Shown one piece after another: positions 6,140-8,029 of a DNA stretch of 8,029 nucleotides. The DNA is from Clostridia bacterium (GTDB lineage Bacteria; Bacillota; Clostridia; Oscillospirales; CAG-272): positions 1-8,029 of the forward strand of contig JAQXKW010000176.1 of NCBI GenBank assembly GCA_029010655.1. The letters run 5' to 3'. The notes below the pieces were generated by a model, which was not told where the DNA came from, searched no databases, and saw only the letters and a program-made list of their open reading frames with translations. Each line of letters starts with the position of its first letter. Position 1 is the first letter of the stretch. The position numbers and the translations under genes were made by a program.

Positions 6140-6186
6140 GCGTGAAATAACTGCACGAAGGACTTGAATCAACGTAGCTTTCACGC
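6140..6186. repeat. Inverted repeat reaching the GH65 stop codon
   Basis: GCGTGAAA (6140-6147) pairs perfectly with TTTCACGC (6179-6186). Inside it a second short stem is possible between 6153-6157 and 6173-6178 with one bulged base. The right arm includes the first base of the GH65 stop triplet region (6186-6188 on this strand), so the structure begins directly at the end of that gene. No T run follows on the minus strand, so it is not a classical terminator. Together with 6076-6137 it leaves almost no unpaired sequence in the spacer. Confidence 0.5.
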
Positions 6187-8029
6187 TATACCTCTCTGTA
6201 TTGTAAGGTTATACCGTCGCCCACAGAGCAAACCTTGCCGTTGCACAGGAATTGAACGTCCGCGTCTCCCGTAAGGTTTTTAACGGAGAGGGTGTCATGA
6301 TCCTCGGTGATTTCAAGCTGCTGACCGTGCCACCAAATGCGGAATTTTACGGAGTTCCACTGGTCGGGAAGATTTGGCTGAATTCTCAGGGCGTTTCCGT
6401 AACGGCGCACGCCGCCGAAGCCGAGAACACAGCACTGCCAGATGCCGCCGAGAGAGGCCGCATGAACTCCTGCGATGGAATTTGAGAAGGAGTCCATGTC
6501 AATCATGGTAGCTCTTGAAAAGAGCTTGTAAGCCATTTCACGCTCGTGAAGGTCTGCCGCAAGGGCGGAGAAGGTGGAGAGAGAAAGGCTGGAATCGTGC
6601 AGACAGCATCTCTCGTAGAAATAGAAGTTCTTTTTCTTGCACTCCGGGGTAAACAAATCCTCAAGCAGATAAAGGAGAGCTACGACGTCCGCCTGCTTGC
6701 TTATCATGCAGTACGGGTAACCTATCTTTCCCGCACGTTCACGTGCGGCGGGGTCCTCGGAAATGCTGTGAACTCCGTCGTCAACACGGGGAAGGGTAAG
6801 GAAGGTGTCGTCCTCGGGGATAATTCCGTCCTCGTTTTCACGGGGCAGATATATTTTGCCGATTTTGTTTTCCCATTCGCCGTACGCTTTTTTCAGCCCG
6901 ATTTTTTTGTTAAGGCGTGCGTACAAATCGGGATTTTCCGCTTCCAGCTTTTCGCAGTATTCCATGGCAACGGCAATGCAGTTGTGAACCATGTGGTTGG
7001 TATATGCGTTGTTGTTTACGTGTGATTTGTATTCGTTGGGACCGATAACGTCAGTAATCTCGTAGAGCCTTGTTTTGCGGTTGTATTCGAGACGGGACGC
7101 CCAGAATTTGGCACACTCGAAGATAAGCTCGTAGCCGCCCTTTTCCATAAAGTCCTCGTCGCCGGAAACCACATAATAATAGTAAGCTCCGAAGGCAACG
7201 TCGGCGGTGATGTGAAGCTCAAGGTCGCCCGTGTCGCACCAGTCGGGAGTAGCCTCCCCGTCCGTAATCCATGCCGCCTCCCAAGGGTAGCGTGCGCCGG
7301 CACAGCCTGCCTTTTTTGCATATTCCCTTGCGGCGTCAAGACAGTTCACACGGTATTCCACAAGGCTTCTCGCCTCCTCGGGTGCGGCGAATATGAAGTA
7401 AGGAAGCATGTATATTTCCGTGTCCCAAAAGGCGTGACCGTAATAGCCGGGGCCGGAAAGTCCCTTAGCACCGATATTCATTCTGTTGTCGTGAACGGGA
7501 GCCATGCAGGTCAGATGATAAAGCGCAAATCTTGCGGCAAGCTGATCCGTGTCCGTGCCGTCGATTTCAATGTCACGGTCTGCCCAGAATTCTGCCCATT
7601 TTTCGGCACTTTCTGCGAGAATACATTCAAAGGGACGGTTCCGTGCGATGGAAAGCTCTCTTTCGCAGGTGTCCTCAAGACAGTAGAGGGAACAGCCGTC
7701 ACGCTCTCTGTCACGGTTGGTGTAAACTAAAGCCCGCTTGTCTATTGCCGCGGTCTCCTTTGCGTTCAGTCTGAAGCTATATTCGACAGTTGCCTTTTTG
7801 CCCTTTGCCGTATGGACGAATTCCGCCGTGCGGTCAACGTCTACGGACGCTGCGGTGTAAAAGAGAATGCCGGACTCACTGGTCTTTGTAGCTACGGTAA
7901 GAACCCCATTTTCGGCATTTGCAGAAATTGCAGACATATGCTCCGCCTTGGGGATAGTCTCGCCGTCGATACCGGTAATAATTCTGATATCTGCGCCGCA
8001 GCGAAGGGAGGTTATCTCAACACGGAATG
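6186..8029 (-). CDS. Glycoside hydrolase family 65 phosphorylase, 5' end outside window
   Basis: A partial gene: the frame stays open from the ATG-like codon at 7937 through 30 more codons to the right edge, so 613 residues are visible and roughly 140-170 N-terminal residues are missing (family about 750-780). GH65 inverting phosphorylases split alpha-glucosyl disaccharides with phosphate, giving beta-glucose 1-phosphate. Numbering from 7937: YYGHAFWDTEIYMLPYF (165-181) is the substrate-site block; DVIGPNEYKSHVNNNAYTN (296-314) holds the probable general acid E302 (codon 7032-7034); KQADV (414-418) and HDSSLS (447-452) are the phosphate-side motifs; VHAASLGGIWQ (491-501) and the C-terminal beta-sandwich follow. 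The common GPDEYH reads GPNEYK here. The loop with ELHITAD (240-246) is unlike the HNEW-type loop I recall for maltose and trehalose phosphorylases, so a kojibiose-, nigerose- or other glucoside-type specificity is more likely. The downstream mutase gene supports phosphorylase over hydrolase. Confidence 0.92.
   Translation of the reverse strand, partial: FRVEITSLRCGADIRIITGIDGETIPKAEHMSAISANAENGVLTVATKTSESGILFYTAASVDVDRTAEFVHTAKGKKATVEYSFRLNAKETAAIDKRALVYTNRDRERDGCSLYCLEDTCERELSIARNRPFECILAESAEKWAEFWADRDIEIDGTDTDQLAARFALYHLTCMAPVHDNRMNIGAKGLSGPGYYGHAFWDTEIYMLPYFIFAAPEEARSLVEYRVNCLDAAREYAKKAGCAGARYPWEAAWITDGEATPDWCDTGDLELHITADVAFGAYYYYVVSGDEDFMEKGGYELIFECAKFWASRLEYNRKTRLYEITDVIGPNEYKSHVNNNAYTNHMVHNCIAVAMEYCEKLEAENPDLYARLNKKIGLKKAYGEWENKIGKIYLPRENEDGIIPEDDTFLTLPRVDDGVHSISEDPAARERAGKIGYPYCMISKQADVVALLYLLEDLFTPECKKKNFYFYERCCLHDSSLSLSTFSALAADLHEREMAYKLFSRATMIDMDSFSNSIAGVHAASLGGIWQCCVLGFGGVRRYGNALRIQPNLPDQWNSVKFRIWWHGQQLEITEDHDTLSVKNLTGDADVQFLCNGKVCSVGDGITLQYREV

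Noticed and set aside
6107..6145. A 12-codon plus-strand reading frame (MGWVPFLRRIWA) with AAGGA eight bases upstream, inside the structured spacer
   Set aside because: Very short, fully inside inverted repeats that explain its sequence, and antisense to the operon. No independent sign of translation.
6060..6185. A separate promoter for the mutase in the spacer
   Set aside because: The best minus-strand boxes (TTGTTT and CATAAC) have wrong spacing and a poor -10, so the mutase is more likely read from the GH65 promoter beyond the window.
6150..6186. GACTTGAATC resembling a tRNA T-arm
   Set aside because: No cloverleaf, anticodon arm or CCA-proximal acceptor stem can be formed around it.
6731..6748. 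Inverted repeat CCGCACGT-TC-ACGTGCGG inside GH65
   Set aside because: Eight-bp arms in GC-rich coding sequence (Ala-Arg-Glu-Arg region) are within reach of chance and codon choice.
7212..7730. A 172-codon plus-strand reading frame opposite GH65
   Set aside because: Antisense of conserved GH65 sequence with no start signal or recognisable domain.

Overview
The window carries six protein genes and looks like chromosomal DNA of a Gram-positive, Clostridia-type bacterium (Bacillota), probably from the Oscillospiraceae/Ruminococcaceae side. The pointers are strong AGGAGG-like ribosome binding sites, a RecD2 helicase, a GH65 phosphorylase next to a beta-phosphoglucomutase, a lipoprotein of the clostridial Cthe_2159 type, and a tandem-hairpin intergenic repeat of a kind I recall from that group. 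The taxonomic placement is inference from gene content.

Layout. Positions 1-158 have no gene and hold two adjacent perfect hairpins (21-61). Positions 159-3204 (minus strand) are a two-gene unit, recD2 then a comF-family gene, overlapping by 8 nt. A divergent promoter region (about 3205-3334) separates it from a plus-strand glycerate kinase (3335-4438), which ends in a strong intrinsic terminator (4450-4489). Converging on that terminator is a minus-strand unit read in the order GH65 phosphorylase (cut by the right window edge; 6186-8029 visible), beta-phosphoglucomutase (5384-6031) and a lipoprotein with a beta-helix carbohydrate-binding domain (4488-5384).

How the genes work together. The GH65 enzyme should split an alpha-glucoside with phosphate and release beta-glucose 1-phosphate. 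The beta-phosphoglucomutase should turn that into glucose 6-phosphate for glycolysis. The lipoprotein overlaps the mutase gene by one base and could hold a sugar polymer or oligosaccharide at the cell surface. The disaccharide is not fixed by the sequence. RecD2 and ComF point to handling of DNA (repair, or uptake of single strands). Glycerate kinase feeds glycerate into lower glycolysis and has its own promoter and terminator.

The least explained part is the 154-nt spacer between the GH65 stop and the mutase start (6032-6185). It is packed with inverted repeats: a predicted three-way junction (6076-6137), a second stem that reaches the GH65 stop codon (6140-6186), and a GC-rich hairpin beside the mutase ribosome binding site (6047-6062). 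Two long palindromes inside the recD2 coding sequence (2306-2327 and 2753-2781) are also worth a look. I saw no tRNA, rRNA, CRISPR array, transposase or complete mobile element, and no clear new multi-gene system.
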